From NCBI GenBank assembly GCA_009789175.1, contig CP046866.1:372001-436000 (forward strand): a stretch of 64,000 nt of DNA. Direction: 5' to 3'. Below the pieces are notes generated by a model. The model was not told where the DNA came from, did no database searches, and saw nothing but the letters and a program-made list of their open reading frames with translations. Source of the DNA: Salinibaculum litoreum (GTDB lineage Archaea > Halobacteriota > Halobacteria > Halobacteriales > Haloarculaceae). Both the position numbers and the translations under genes were made by a program. Below, piece after piece: positions 19,028 to 29,242 of this stretch (position 1 is the first letter of the stretch; each line of letters begins with the position of its first letter).

Positions 19028-21442
19028 ATGGCGGACACAGACCCGATACCCTCGACCGACGATATCAGCCGAACACGACTCTACGACGCCGTTTCGACTG
19101 GCAACTCGCTCACGGAGAAGCGACGAGCAGTGGCTGCACTCGGGGCCAAGTATCTCGGTGTGACCCTCGGCTTCGTCTCGACCATCGATACCGACAGCGA
19201 ACGCTTCGAAGTACTGGTGAGCACCGACAGCAGCATCATCGAGGAGGGTGCCGTCTACGACCTTTCGCAGACCTATTGCCGGCGTTGCATCCAGACTGAG
19301 AATTCCCTGGCCGTGGCAGACGCTCTCGAAGACGGCTGGGAGGGCGATGCCGCATACGAGGAGCACGGCCTGGGCTGTTATCTCGGTGCGCCAATTCATG
19401 CCGATGGCGACCTGGTCGGGACGATTTGCTTTGCCGACACGAAGCCACGCGAGACAGGGTTCACCTCCGTCGAGCGTGCATTCGTCGAACTCGCGGCCAG
19501 ACTGCTTGGACGTGAGCGGGAACTCTGCCTGCACGAACGGGAACTCGACGAGCGTGACAGCCGTCTCGACGAGCGAGCGGCGGCTCTCGAAGACTCCGAG
19601 CGCAAGTACGAGGCGCTGATGACGACCGCGCCCGACGCCATCTTCGTTGCCGAGGCTGATTCCGGTGCTATCGTCGATGCAAACGAGGCCGCAGTCGACC
19701 TTGCCGGCGTGTCTCTGGACCAACTCCGCGGGATGAACTTCCAGCGGTTCCATGACAGCGAGGTACCCGGACGCCACTGGGCGGAGTTTCAGCGCTTCGT
19801 CGCGACCGGCGAGGGGACGATGAGTCACTACAGTGATGGAACCCGACTCACCATCGCACGGCCCGACGGCACGACGGTCCCCGTCGAGGTTGGTGCTCGG
19901 ACGGTCGATATCGACGGAACGACCTACGTTCAGGGCATCGTTCGCGACGTTACTGACCGACTGCAACGCGAACAGGACATCAAGCGCCAGCGTCGCCAGC
20001 GCGAACAGACCGAACGAAAATACGAGTCCCTGGTCGCAGCAGCCCCAAACGCCATCGTACTTGCAGACCTGGAGACGCACGAATTCGTCGAAGCTAACGA
20101 GGCTGCCCTCGACCTCACCGGGTATCGGCGCGAAGAACTCCTCGGCACCACCGTTGAGACGATACATCCGCCGGAGACGACTGCACAGGTCATCCAGACA
20201 CTCACAGACAGTCTCGGCGATGGTGAGAAGACGAAGAGTAAACTTCCCGATGGGAGTCCCATCCTGGTCCAGCGCAGGGACGGCTCGACAGTCCCCGTTG
20301 AAATCAGTATCACGGACGTCTATGTGGACGGTCGGCCACATGCTTTTGCCATCATTCGGGACATTTCCGACCGGCGAGAGCGCGAGCGCGAACTGCGTGT
20401 CAAGGACCGCGCTATCGAGGAGGCACCTGTCGGAATCACCATCTCTAACCCCGACACTGCCGACAACGAACTCGTCTACGCAAACGAGCGGTTCGAAGAC
20501 ATAACTGGCTACGACCGGACGGAGCTCACGGGGCATAACTGTCGGTTCCTGCAAGGCCCGGAAACCGCTCCTGAGGACGTAGAGCCGTTGCGAGCCGCCG
20601 TGCGTGACGCACAGCCAGCGCGGGCGGAGGTGCTGAACTACCGCAAGGACGGAACCCCATTCTGGAACGAAGTCTCGATAGCGCCGGTCACCGACGACAG
20701 CGACGAGGTGACGAACTTCGTCGGGTTCCAGCGTGACGTGACCGCTCGCAAGCGCCAGTCGAAACTGGTTGCCGTCCTCAATCGTGTGTTACGGCACAAT
20801 CTCCGCAACGGGATGACTGTCGTTCTCGCCCGCACCGCGGAACTGAACGACAGGCTCGACGGCGCAGAGTCGGACTTGGTCGCGGCTATCAGGGACCGTG
20901 CCCACCAACTGGTCGCGCTCGGCGAGCGAGCAAGCGATATTGACAATGCCGTCACGGCCGACCGGACGGTCACACCGACCGATGTCGTGGCGATGGTCTC
21001 TTCTGTGACGGCCGAGCTCGACGCCAACCATCCCGACGCGACAGTCAGTGTCGATGCGCCCGAGTCACAGCCAGTCTGTGCGACCGAGACGCTTCGAGAA
21101 GCGCTTCGGGAACTGGGAACAAACGCCGTAAAGCACGGCGGACCCGAGCCAACCGTCGAGTTCACTGTCGAAGCGACTGACCGCGGCGTCATCGTCGAAG
21201 TCAGCGACGACGGCCCCGGCCTCCCAGAGGAAGAACAGACGGTGCTTGACAGGGGTTACGAGACGCCGCTTGAACACGCCAGCGGGCTCGGTCTGTGGTT
21301 CGTCAACTGGGTCGTCACCGGGGTCGGCGGTCACGTCTCGGCGGTAGTCGATGACGGGACCAGTATCAAACTTGTCCTTCGTGACCCAGAAACGGCCGAT
21401 GACGGAACGGAGCCACCGTGTTCGGCGTTCACCGTGCACTAG
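19028..21442 (+). CDS. Sensor histidine kinase: GAF-PAS-PAS-LOV-kinase
   Basis: The 804-residue cytoplasmic protein has no membrane helix. Domains in order are: GAF (about 20-165, Cys-rich TYCRRCIQ), a short coiled coil, PAS (195-315), PAS (330-450), a LOV-type PAS (455-578), a phospho-acceptor helix with [10 protein letters not shown] (His near 590), and HATPase with N box LGTNAVKHG (near 696), DDGPGLP and [11 protein letters not shown]. The third PAS has the LOV signature [12 protein letters not shown], including the flavin-adduct Cys near 504, the [11 protein letters not shown] strand and the Gln of FVGFQRDVT. It is likely a blue-light or redox sensor kinase. No response regulator is adjacent. 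Its stop overlaps the converging ribL end. Confidence 0.9.
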   Translation: MADTDPIPSTDDISRTRLYDAVSTGNSLTEKRRAVAALGAKYLGVTLGFVSTIDTDSERFEVLVSTDSSIIEEGAVYDLSQTYCRRCIQTENSLAVADALEDGWEGDAAYEEHGLGCYLGAPIHADGDLVGTICFADTKPRETGFTSVERAFVELAARLLGRERELCLHERELDERDSRLDERAAALEDSERKYEALMTTAPDAIFVAEADSGAIVDANEAAVDLAGVSLDQLRGMNFQRFHDSEVPGRHWAEFQRFVATGEGTMSHYSDGTRLTIARPDGTTVPVEVGARTVDIDGTTYVQGIVRDVTDRLQREQDIKRQRRQREQTERKYESLVAAAPNAIVLADLETHEFVEANEAALDLTGYRREELLGTTVETIHPPETTAQVIQTLTDSLGDGEKTKSKLPDGSPILVQRRDGSTVPVEISITDVYVDGRPHAFAIIRDISDRRERERELRVKDRAIEEAPVGITISNPDTADNELVYANERFEDITGYDRTELTGHNCRFLQGPETAPEDVEPLRAAVRDAQPARAEVLNYRKDGTPFWNEVSIAPVTDDSDEVTNFVGFQRDVTARKRQSKLVAVLNRVLRHNLRNGMTVVLARTAELNDRLDGAESDLVAAIRDRAHQLVALGERASDIDNAVTADRTVTPTDVVAMVSSVTAELDANHPDATVSVDAPESQPVCATETLREALRELGTNAVKHGGPEPTVEFTVEATDRGVIVEVSDDGPGLPEEEQTVLDRGYETPLEHASGLGLWFVNWVVTGVGGHVSAVVDDGTSIKLVLRDPETADDGTEPPCSAFTVH

Positions 21443-21867
21443 CTCCGTTCGTCGACGATTTTGTCGATAATGTCGCCGGTCGAGAGTATCTCCGCCCCCT
21501 CGTGGGGCTCCCGTTCCGAGGCACGCACCACCTCACAGTCGAGACCCCGGTCCGAGAGTGCCTCGCGGATGGATTCGGCGTCGTGGTGCTGGTCGTGGCC
21601 CAGGGCGATGACGGCCGGCTCTAGCTCTTCGATAGGGACGAAGATATCCGACGGGTGGCCGAGCCGCGCGTGGTCGACCGGGTCCAGTGCTTCGACCATT
21701 TCGACGCGTTGTGGGCCGGGAATCACCGGGTCGGGTTTGTGGGTGACGTTCTCTGTCCGGGCGACGATAACGTGCAGTTCCTCGCCCATCGAGGCGGCGT
21801 CTTCGAGGTAGTGGACGTGGCCCGGGTGCAGGATATCGAAGGTGCCCTGTGCGACGACTCGTCTCAT
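21439..21867 (-). CDS. ribL: Archaeal FAD synthase
   Basis: The 142-residue cytidylyltransferase-like protein starts [20 protein letters not shown], holding the HxGH nucleotidyltransferase motif, and later [20 protein letters not shown]. It matches archaeal RibL, which adenylates FMN to FAD and differs from bacterial RibF. ATG at 21867 overlaps the stop of the upstream JAMM gene (ATGA); an upstream GTG at 21873 is possible. The neighbouring LOV kinase binds flavin, but that adjacency is probably chance. Confidence 0.9.
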   Translation of the reverse strand: MRRVVAQGTFDILHPGHVHYLEDAASMGEELHVIVARTENVTHKPDPVIPGPQRVEMVEALDPVDHARLGHPSDIFVPIEELEPAVIALGHDQHHDAESIREALSDRGLDCEVVRASEREPHEGAEILSTGDIIDKIVDERS

Positions 21868-22370
21868 AGCCACCCACCGTCGTCGTCACCCTCGCGGAGT
21901 TCGCGGTCGATGTCTTCCTGTGTGATGTCGAAAAACTCCTCCTCCGGTGGTTCGACATCGAGCACCGGGAGGTTGAGTTCCTCTCCCTCGCGGTCGAAGG
22001 CCTTCCAGTCGGTCTTGCGGTAGGGTGCGCCGACGATGATATGGACCTCGTTGCGGCCGAAGGTACCGAGGTCGGCGTCACTTGGCCGGAGGACGCCGTT
22101 TGGGTGAGAATGAATCGACCCCGCGGCCCGCAGGTCGTTTGGCACCATGTTCGTCTTGACGGTCGCGCTCACGGGGTTGGATTCGGTCCCGGGAATGACG
22201 AGGACATCCGTCAGCACCGTTCCGTTGCGGTCCAGACCGACCTTGCTGGCGTCTTCTCCCCGGAGCAGGCCCATATACTCGTTGGGGTGGGCCTCCTCGG
22301 AGGCGGCGAGGGCGAACTCGAGCGCTGGCTCGGCGATGCCGAGTATCTCGCCCGAGCGAAACAGTCCCAT
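21864..22370 (-). CDS. JAMM/MPN+ metalloprotease, desampylase-like
   Basis: The 168-residue protein has a JAB/MPN+ fold. It shows the catalytic Glu in [11 protein letters not shown], the zinc motif [17 protein letters not shown] (HxH-x(n)-SxxD), and a Phe-rich C-terminal acidic tail. Archaeal JAMM proteins cleave isopeptide bonds of SAMP (ubiquitin-like) conjugates. This one is shorter than HvJAMM1 and could instead be of the RadC/JAB peptidase type. It is co-translated with ribL and divergent from the GIDE-like gene. ATG 22370 ([10 protein letters not shown]) is used because the longer frame overlaps the divergent gene. Confidence 0.82.
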   Translation of the reverse strand: MGLFRSGEILGIAEPALEFALAASEEAHPNEYMGLLRGEDASKVGLDRNGTVLTDVLVIPGTESNPVSATVKTNMVPNDLRAAGSIHSHPNGVLRPSDADLGTFGRNEVHIIVGAPYRKTDWKAFDREGEELNLPVLDVEPPEEEFFDITQEDIDRELREGDDDGGWL

Positions 22371-22457
22371 AGGGCAAATTCGGGTCTGACTCTTTCTAAG
22401 CGTTCCGACTGCCAGCCGAGCGCGAGACCTTGCCTGACGACTCGACACTGCCACAAC

Positions 22458-22465
22458 GTATATGA
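22458..22465 (+). promoter_or_regulatory. TATA box of the GIDE-like gene
   Basis: GTATATGA lies 24-31 bases before the GTG start at 22489, the spacing expected for a nearly leaderless haloarchaeal transcript. It supports the GTG as the start. Confidence 0.5.
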
Positions 22466-22488
22466 TGGTATAGGCGAATCCGTGGGCT

Positions 22489-23529
22489 GTGTCAGAAGAC
22501 TTCTCGGTATCCGGTGCGCTCCCGCTGATGCGACCCGGTGCCACGGTCTGGAACGGCATCTTCGGCATCGTCCACATCTGCTTGCTCGGCATCTGGCCGC
22601 TCATCGGCGCGTATCTCATCGGGACCAACAGCGGCCACAGTGCCGACTGGCTCTCCGGACTTCCCGGCATCGAGGACGGTGGTGGCCTCGTCTCCGGGAT
22701 CACCGGGTTGATACTGACTGCTGTCCCCATCTGGGGTGGACTCTGGGTGCTAAACGGCGTCGCACCCGCGGTAGTGAATACCGTTTTCATACTGATTTTC
22801 CCGACGCTGTATCTCCTCCTCGTGGGCCACTTCGTCCTCGACGGCATCGGCTCGTTCCGTGGCTGGTGGACGCTCTACCGCTCCGACACGGATTCGCTTC
22901 TCAACCTTTCCCCCGGGCCGGTACAGGTCACCGGCCGCGCACAGGTCGTCGAGGCGACGGTCAAAGCGCCCTACACGGAGACGGAGACGCTGGTCTACGA
23001 GAGCGAACACGAACACTACACGGTCCCGGACCACGAGCGAGACAGAGACAGCCCCGGCCATCATGACGAAGGTATCGAGGTACACACCAAAGAGTGGGTG
23101 ACCGAGGAGAGCGTCGAGGACGACGTCCCGTTCGAACTCCGGGGTGACGGCGGCGCCGCGCTCGTGGACCCGACGGACGCCCGCCTCTCGCTCGACCGAA
23201 GCTACCGCGAGGGCGACGACGAAACGCGGGACACGGAACGCCGTGTCGACCCCGGTGAGACCGTCTACGTCAGCGGAACTGCAGTACCGGCAGCCGACCT
23301 CGACCGGGAGACGCATGGCTACGACTACGTCATTACGGAGCCACAGTCCGACCTTTCCCCGCCGATTCGGCGGCTGCGGCACATCCCCTTCACGCTCTCG
23401 ACCGACGGCGAGGGAACTGCCCGCGGTGACCTCTTCCGGCGGGGCATCCAGCTTGCAGTGCTATCTCTGATACTGACGGCGCCGGTGTTGGTTGGCGTTT
23501 TCGGGCCGCTGCTGGTGCGCGTGCTGTAG
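22489..23529 (+). CDS. GIDE-like membrane protein
   Basis: The 346-residue protein has two N-terminal membrane regions (about 20-45 and 68-115), a soluble middle (130-310) and a C-terminal helix pair (320-346). The middle reads like a GIDE domain (QVTGRAQVVEATVKAPYTET, then FELRGDGGAALVDPTDARL, then PGETVYVSGTAV), the region found in MUL1/MAPL ubiquitin ligases and in many prokaryotic membrane proteins. There is no RING domain. The GTG start at 22489 follows a good TATA box. It is divergent from the JAMM protease gene. Function in archaea is unknown. Confidence 0.68.
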   Translation: MSEDFSVSGALPLMRPGATVWNGIFGIVHICLLGIWPLIGAYLIGTNSGHSADWLSGLPGIEDGGGLVSGITGLILTAVPIWGGLWVLNGVAPAVVNTVFILIFPTLYLLLVGHFVLDGIGSFRGWWTLYRSDTDSLLNLSPGPVQVTGRAQVVEATVKAPYTETETLVYESEHEHYTVPDHERDRDSPGHHDEGIEVHTKEWVTEESVEDDVPFELRGDGGAALVDPTDARLSLDRSYREGDDETRDTERRVDPGETVYVSGTAVPAADLDRETHGYDYVITEPQSDLSPPIRRLRHIPFTLSTDGEGTARGDLFRRGIQLAVLSLILTAPVLVGVFGPLLVRVL

Positions 23530-23608
23530 CCCGGCAGCTCAGTCTCCCGGCCGCCGAGCACCGACACGTATCGAAGCTTAAAAACACGCCTACGTCAAAG
23601 AACTGCGC

Positions 23609-25525
23609 ATGTCTCCACCGAACGGCACCGGAGAGGCCGGTGCCACGGGCTCCAACGGGAAGCCCACCGTCTACGACCTTGCTGCGAACTGTACGCTTGC
23701 CGACCTCGAAGAAGGCAATCGCTACCACGCCACCGTCAACGGCGTCATGGACTACGGCGTCTTTGTCGACGTGTCCGAGCAACTGTCCGGGCTCGTCCAC
23801 TCCTCGAATCTCGTCGGGACCTACGACGTGGGCGAGGACCTCATCGTCGAACTCGCGGAAATCCGCGAGGACGGCGACCTGAACTTCACCGAGGTTCAGC
23901 TCAGTGAGTACGATACCGAACAGGTCGGCCACGGGAACCCAGCCCAGGCCGACGCGCTCGAGGACCACATCGGCGAGACGATTCATCTCGACGGACGCGT
24001 CGTCCAGATAAAACAGACCGGTGGCCCCACCATCTTCCAGATTCGCGGTGAGCGTGCCATCGTCCCCTGTGCGGCCTTCGAGGAAGCTGGCGTTCGTGCC
24101 CACCCCGACGTGGAACTCGACGATACTGTCCGTGTCACCGGGACTGTCGAGACCCGCGACGGGGCGATTCAGATAGAGGTCGACGATGTCGAGCGCCTCG
24201 GCGACGAGAAGGCCGCCGACGTGGAGAAGCGACTGGCCGCGGCGACCGAAGAGCTGGCCGAGCCGGAGGATGTCGACCTGCTCGCGGACTGGCCAGCCTT
24301 CGAGAAGCTTCACGATGACCTCCGGGATGTCGCCCGCCGCCTCCGAAAGACGGTACTTGCGGGTCGTCCCATCCGGATGCGCCATCACGCCGACGGTGAC
24401 GGCCTCTGTGCCAGCGTCCCGCTGCAGTATGCTCTGGAGGAGTTCATCGAAGAGGTCTACGAGGACCCCGACGCCACCCGGCACCTGCTCAAGCGCCTCC
24501 CGAGCAAGGCTCCCTTCTACGAGATGGAGGACGTGACCCGTGACCTGAACTTCGCGCTGGAGGACCGCAAGCGCCACGGTCAGAAACTCCCCCTGCTTTT
24601 GATGCTCGACAACGGGTCGACCGAGGAGGACACGCCGGCTTATCGGAACCTCGCACACTACGATATGCCCATCCTCGTGGTCGACCACCACCACCCCGAC
24701 CCCGAAGCGGTCGAAGGGCTGGTCGAAGCCCACGTCAATCCGTATCTCTACGACGAAGACTACCGCATCACCACGGGGATGATGAGCGTCGAAATCGCGC
24801 GGATGATTGTGCCGGAACTGACCGACGAACTCGAACACGTCCCCGCAGTGGCCGGTCTCGCCGACCGCTCCGAGGGCGAGGCGATGGGCGAGTACCTCGA
24901 GCTGGCAAGCGAGGCTGGCTACGAGAAGTCGCGCCTCCGAGACATCGGCGAAGCGCTCGATTACGCCACCTTCTGGCTGCGCTACAACGACGGTCGGGAA
25001 CTCGTGAACGACCTCCTGAACGTCAATTGCGACGACAGACAGCGCCACGAGGAACTGGTCGACCTGCTGGCCGACCGTGCCGAGCGTGACGTGGACCACC
25101 AGCTCGATGGCGCGCTCGCACACGTCGAACACGAGGTGCTTGACAACGACGCCCACCTCTTCCGAATCGACGTGGAGAACCACGCCAAGCGCTTTACCTA
25201 CCCCGCACCCGGCAAGACCACGGGCAAGATTCACGACCGGAAGGTCGAAGAGACGGGTGACCCGGTCATCACCATCGGCTACGGCCCCGACTTTGCCGTG
25301 CTCCGCTCGGATGGCGTCCGTCTGGACATCCCACAGATGGTGACGGAACTCGTCGAGGAACACCCCGGCGCGGGTGTCAGCGGCGGCGGCCACCTCGTCG
25401 TCGGCTCTATCAAGTTCGTCGAGGGCCGCCGTGAGGAGGTCATCACCGCGCTCGTCGAGAAGATGGCCGAGGCCGAAATCGACGAGGACCTGCAAAGCTC
25501 CGCGGCGATTCCGGACGAACTGTAA
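23609..25525 (+). CDS. RecJ-type DHH nuclease with S1 and OB domains
   Basis: The 638-residue protein has an S1 domain (about 30-105, NGVMDYGVFVDVSEQLSGLVH), an OB-fold (about 120-205), a coiled linker and a DHH phosphoesterase core. Its metal motifs are RHHADGDGLCA (near 255), LDNGSTEED, and VVDHHHPDP (near 357). The DHHA1 end has GVSGGGHLVVG (near 589). It belongs to the archaeal RecJ-like single-strand nuclease group with nucleic-acid-binding domains at the front. It is likely involved in DNA or RNA end processing. All catalytic residues look intact, in contrast to the gene at 30114. Confidence 0.88.
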   Translation: MSPPNGTGEAGATGSNGKPTVYDLAANCTLADLEEGNRYHATVNGVMDYGVFVDVSEQLSGLVHSSNLVGTYDVGEDLIVELAEIREDGDLNFTEVQLSEYDTEQVGHGNPAQADALEDHIGETIHLDGRVVQIKQTGGPTIFQIRGERAIVPCAAFEEAGVRAHPDVELDDTVRVTGTVETRDGAIQIEVDDVERLGDEKAADVEKRLAAATEELAEPEDVDLLADWPAFEKLHDDLRDVARRLRKTVLAGRPIRMRHHADGDGLCASVPLQYALEEFIEEVYEDPDATRHLLKRLPSKAPFYEMEDVTRDLNFALEDRKRHGQKLPLLLMLDNGSTEEDTPAYRNLAHYDMPILVVDHHHPDPEAVEGLVEAHVNPYLYDEDYRITTGMMSVEIARMIVPELTDELEHVPAVAGLADRSEGEAMGEYLELASEAGYEKSRLRDIGEALDYATFWLRYNDGRELVNDLLNVNCDDRQRHEELVDLLADRAERDVDHQLDGALAHVEHEVLDNDAHLFRIDVENHAKRFTYPAPGKTTGKIHDRKVEETGDPVITIGYGPDFAVLRSDGVRLDIPQMVTELVEEHPGAGVSGGGHLVVGSIKFVEGRREEVITALVEKMAEAEIDEDLQSSAAIPDEL

Positions 25526-25604
25526 CGTCAGGGACTGCCCCGGGGCTCCGGCCCGTTCACACTCACAGGCTGATACGAGGATATCGCAGCCGTTTCGGCG
25601 TCGC

Positions 25605-27293
25605 TCACTTCTCGAACTCCAGTTGTACCCCTCGTGTTGCCGCACCGAGACAGACCAGCACCAGTGCTACCACCACACCCACCGGTAGTCGTCTGGCCCC
25701 GCCGTGCCAGTCCGCGACGAACACGCGCTGGTAGTAGTCGCCCACTTCTTCGCCTTCCAGGACGAGCACGACTTCCCGGTTGTGCCGTGCGGAGTTGTTG
25801 TTCCAGTTGAGACTCCCGAGGACGACAGTGTCGCTGTCGACAATCATCCCCTTGGTGTGTATCTTCTCGTAGCGCCCGCGTGGGTCTGCGAGAGCCGCTT
25901 CGAGCGGGAGGCCCTCGGCCTCTGCTCTGTCGTTTAGCCACGTCACGAGCGCCCGGTTGTCCTCTTGGACGTACCAGGCACTGGACAGCAGGATACGCAC
26001 CTCGACTCCGCGCCGGGCCGCATCGAGCGTTGCCTGCACGAACGGCTGCTTGCGACCGCCGAGTGCGACCTGCTGGACCTCGATGCTGTCTGTGGCTTCC
26101 TCGATGTGGCCGACGATGGCCCGTTCCGCGTTGTCCGGGGCGACCAGCAGTTGGGTCCGTTCAACTGATATCCGCTTGGGCTCGAACCGGCTGGGGTAGC
26201 TGCTGTTCGCCGTCGTGCCCGCTTCGAACGTTCGCCCCTTCCGGTAGGAGGGCCACTGTCGGGCATCGTGCCAGCCGGTGTCGGCCCGGAACGTCTCAAC
26301 CAGCCCCTCGACGATTGGCTGTTGGGCCGTGCGGACACCCCACCCGCGACTGCTGTTGCCCCCGAGCCCAGATGCCTTCCAGTTTTCCGTCGCGACGAGT
26401 GCCCTGTCGTCGACGACGGCGTATTTCGCGTGATGGAAGCGGTAGCGCGCCCGCTCGCCGCCGGAGACTCGAACCTCGATGCCGGCGTCTGTGAGTCTAT
26501 CCAGCAGTCTCGCCTGTCGCCGGGTCATTCCGCCGACCGGACTGTCATCGACCAGCACCCGCACCGTGACGTTCCGGCGAGCGGCAGCCACGAGTTCGTC
26601 GGCAACGGCACGGTCTGTCAGTGTGTACGCCGCAAGCAGGACGCGGCGGTCCGCCGCCGCGAGTGTTTCCGTCGCAACGTCGCCGCCATCGGGCAGGACG
26701 AACGCTGTCACGGTTCCCGGGCCAGCAGTCACGACCGGCCTGTCTGTCGCACCGAGCGGTCGCCACCCGCCATCGTCGGCCTGCCCGTCAGCGTCGACGC
26801 TCAGTTTGCCTGCCGGCGCGCGCCTGTACGTGACTGAATCGACTGGCTGGTCCCCCCTGGAGAGGGTAATTGACTCCCCACTGTTGGCGAGTTCGAGTCG
26901 GTCCGGTAGCGAGAGGACACGCTCATCGACCAGTGGCCGCGTCACGTTGGGATGTGTCGAGAGGACGACCCGGCCGTCGACGGTCCGGTTCGGCAGGTCG
27001 ACAGTCGCGTCCTCGTCGCCGAGTTCGTACGCCCCCAGGTCGGTATCGGCTGGGGCCGAGAGGCTGACAAACTCGCCGGTGTCACCGTCGGTAACCGGAT
27101 TGGGGTAGACGCCAGCAATGCGCAGGTGAGACGCGTTTTCGCTCGCCAGTGTCTGTGACGGCAGTGATGCCGTGCCGCCGATGCCTCCCGCTTTCGTTGT
27201 GGCATCTTCGGATGTCGCACTCGTTGCCACCCCAGCCATAGCGGTCGCTACGAGGCATACTGCGACAAGTGGGATGACGAGGCGCCCGGACAC
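25605..27293 (-). CDS. Secreted phospholipase D-family protein with lamin-tail domain
   Basis: The 562-residue protein has a Sec-type signal peptide (about 1-26), a lamin-tail-like domain (about 55-150, HLRIAGVYPNPVTDGDTGEF) and two PLDc domains. The first has FHHAKYAVVDDRAL (near 286). The second has the full HKD motif IHTKGMIVDSDTVVLGSLNW (near 478). A C-terminal membrane helix (about 536-552) ends in a short tail. It is probably an envelope-anchored phosphodiesterase or nuclease facing outward. The coupling of LTD with a nuclease fold is seen in extracellular nucleases of halophiles. Confidence 0.83.
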   Translation of the reverse strand: MSGRLVIPLVAVCLVATAMAGVATSATSEDATTKAGGIGGTASLPSQTLASENASHLRIAGVYPNPVTDGDTGEFVSLSAPADTDLGAYELGDEDATVDLPNRTVDGRVVLSTHPNVTRPLVDERVLSLPDRLELANSGESITLSRGDQPVDSVTYRRAPAGKLSVDADGQADDGGWRPLGATDRPVVTAGPGTVTAFVLPDGGDVATETLAAADRRVLLAAYTLTDRAVADELVAAARRNVTVRVLVDDSPVGGMTRRQARLLDRLTDAGIEVRVSGGERARYRFHHAKYAVVDDRALVATENWKASGLGGNSSRGWGVRTAQQPIVEGLVETFRADTGWHDARQWPSYRKGRTFEAGTTANSSYPSRFEPKRISVERTQLLVAPDNAERAIVGHIEEATDSIEVQQVALGGRKQPFVQATLDAARRGVEVRILLSSAWYVQEDNRALVTWLNDRAEAEGLPLEAALADPRGRYEKIHTKGMIVDSDTVVLGSLNWNNNSARHNREVVLVLEGEEVGDYYQRVFVADWHGGARRLPVGVVVALVLVCLGAATRGVQLEFEK

Positions 27294-27332
27294 ACGCCGG
27301 GGTGGTCCCGGCCTGTCTGATAAAGATGGGGG

Positions 27333-28577
27333 CTATGCGCTGGTCGCCTTCTCGGCTTCGACCTGCACGATGTACGAGCGGTCGTCGGCGTACTCGGCGG
27401 CCGCATCGAGGGCGCGTTCCGTACCGATCTGGTTGAGCGCCCACGCTGCGCTGGCCCGAACCTCGTCCGCGTCGTCCTCTTCGAGGATGCGTGCGAGCGG
27501 GTCGATAGCTCGGGTGTCGCCGATGAGACCCAGCGACCGGGCGGCCAGCGACCGAATCTCGGGGTCGTCGGCGACCAGACGGTCGGCGACTGGCTGGGTG
27601 GACTCCGCGCTGCCGATGGCACCGAGCGCTCGCAGCGTCGTCTTCTCCAGTTTCACGTCGCCGCCACCGAGGAAGTCATGGAACGTCTCGCAGGCCCGCT
27701 CGTCGCCGATACGGCCGAGGATGCGGATGGGCTGAATCGCGCGTTTCTGCGCGCGCTGGTGCATCTCCTCGAAGGCCTCCTCGGGCGCGATGTGTTCCAG
27801 CGCGTCGAGGATGTTCTCCTCCATGAAGTCGGACTCGAAGCGCTCCAGTGCGGTCAGGATTGGCTCGACGTCCTTGTCCTTCTCGTAGATTTTCACCGCG
27901 TTCCACTCCGCCGGGTAGTCCTTTCGGTTCTCCGATTCGAGCACGTCGTAGAAGCCCTGTGTGGCCAGTTGCTCGCGAACAGTGAGGTCGTCCCACTCCT
28001 CGGCGGCGTCGACACCGTCGGCGAGGGCTTCCGCGCTTTCCAGCAGGTCGGCGATAGTCTCCTCGTTCTCGTCGGGGTCAAGGCCCTGCTCGCTGATGGT
28101 GTCAGCGAACCGCTCCAGGTCGTCGGCGACGCTCTCGGGGCTGTCGGGGGAGACCGACAGCGACTCGTCCAGCGTCTGGCCCACGGCGTCGGCGAATGCC
28201 TCTGCGGCATCGACGACGGACTCCTCGCCGTCCTCTGTCCATCGTGTATCGCGGACCGTCCCGGCGGTATCCTCGACAATTTCGACGACATCCTCGACGT
28301 ACGGACCCCGCTGTTCTTCGAGTTCGTCACGGAGGTCATCGAGTTGGCTCTCCAGTTCCCCTTGCAGGTCTTCCTCGTCGTCGTCCGACTCCGGCAGGTC
28401 GGCGGCCTCGACATCGGTCGCGATATCGTCGAGTTGCGCTTCTACTTTGTCGAGTGCGTCCTCGGTGTTGGCGTCTTCAAGCGCGGACTCGGCCATATCG
28501 AGACGGCTCTGGAGGTCGTCCGGGTCGAGTGCGCCAGCGTCCTCGGTCTCGTCAGTCTCGTCGTCCCCGTTGCTCAT
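27333..28577 (-). CDS. HEAT-repeat protein
   Basis: The 414-residue acidic protein has a Glu/Asp-rich coiled-coil N-terminal half (about 1-200). The C-terminal half contains HEAT-like repeats: LALERF-type helices, RILGRIGDERACETFHDFL, LRALGAIGSAESTQPVADRL, ARSLGLIGDTRAIDPLARIL and AAWALNQIGTERALDAAAEY. Such proteins act as scaffolds. No catalytic motif or membrane segment is seen. It is alone, minus strand, 39 bases after the PLD gene start region. Confidence 0.78.
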   Translation of the reverse strand: MSNGDDETDETEDAGALDPDDLQSRLDMAESALEDANTEDALDKVEAQLDDIATDVEAADLPESDDDEEDLQGELESQLDDLRDELEEQRGPYVEDVVEIVEDTAGTVRDTRWTEDGEESVVDAAEAFADAVGQTLDESLSVSPDSPESVADDLERFADTISEQGLDPDENEETIADLLESAEALADGVDAAEEWDDLTVREQLATQGFYDVLESENRKDYPAEWNAVKIYEKDKDVEPILTALERFESDFMEENILDALEHIAPEEAFEEMHQRAQKRAIQPIRILGRIGDERACETFHDFLGGGDVKLEKTTLRALGAIGSAESTQPVADRLVADDPEIRSLAARSLGLIGDTRAIDPLARILEEDDADEVRASAAWALNQIGTERALDAAAEYADDRSYIVQVEAEKATSA

Positions 28578-28659
28578 GAGTGAGTGTGCGGTGGTTCGGA
28601 AAAAGAGCGTTTCCCTTTCAAACCGAGGTATCTATGTCTGCCCAGCCCCGAGAACAGAT

Positions 28660-29094
28660 ATGGACCGTCGGGTGTTCCTGTCGACCGTCGCCAGCGTCGG
28701 CACAACGGTTGCTATCGCGGGCTGTATCGGCGGCAGTGCGCAAGAGGACTACGACATTGGCATGTCGACCAACCGGTTTCGACCCAACACCTTCGAGGTC
28801 GAACCCGGGACGACCGTCGTCTGGCAAAACACGAGCAAGCAGGGTCACACCATCACAGCCTACGGGGACGATATTCCCGACGAGGCCGAGTACTGGGCCT
28901 CGGGTGGGTTCGATTCGGAGTCCGACGCCCGCGAGGCGTGGCGCTCCTCCACCGGTGGCCTCATCACACAGGGGAAGACCTTCGAACACGAGTTCACGAC
29001 GCTTGGCACGCACAGCTACGTCTGCATCCCTCACGAGGCCGACGGCATGTCCGGGGCCATCGTCGTCACCGAGAACCCGAGCAACGACCAGTAA
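28660..29094 (+). CDS. Halocyanin-like blue copper lipoprotein
   Basis: The 144-residue protein has a Tat signal and lipobox (MDRRVFLSTVASVG, then IAGC). Its plastocyanin-like domain carries type 1 copper ligands: His in KQGHTITAYG, Cys and His in YVCIPHEADGM, and the closing Met. It is probably anchored on the outer face of the membrane and carries one electron between respiratory components. It starts at ATG 28660; the long upstream extension is not family-like. It is divergent from the HEAT gene. Confidence 0.9.
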   Translation: MDRRVFLSTVASVGTTVAIAGCIGGSAQEDYDIGMSTNRFRPNTFEVEPGTTVVWQNTSKQGHTITAYGDDIPDEAEYWASGGFDSESDAREAWRSSTGGLITQGKTFEHEFTTLGTHSYVCIPHEADGMSGAIVVTENPSNDQ

Positions 29095-29242
29095 CGCCTC
29101 CGAATCTGCCGAGTCGGCTCACTTTTGACTCTCACTGTCAGAGACGTGCAACCAGTGCCTGTGGGACAGACGCCAACGGCACTCCCGGACGAAGATATCA
29201 CTCGGCAGCAAAGCGACACGCAGAAAGTGAAAGGTAGCCGCG

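Noticed and set aside
23390-25645. 751-codon minus-strand frame opposite the RecJ-type gene
   Set aside because: It is an antisense shadow; the + strand encodes S1, OB, DHH and DHHA1 motifs in order.
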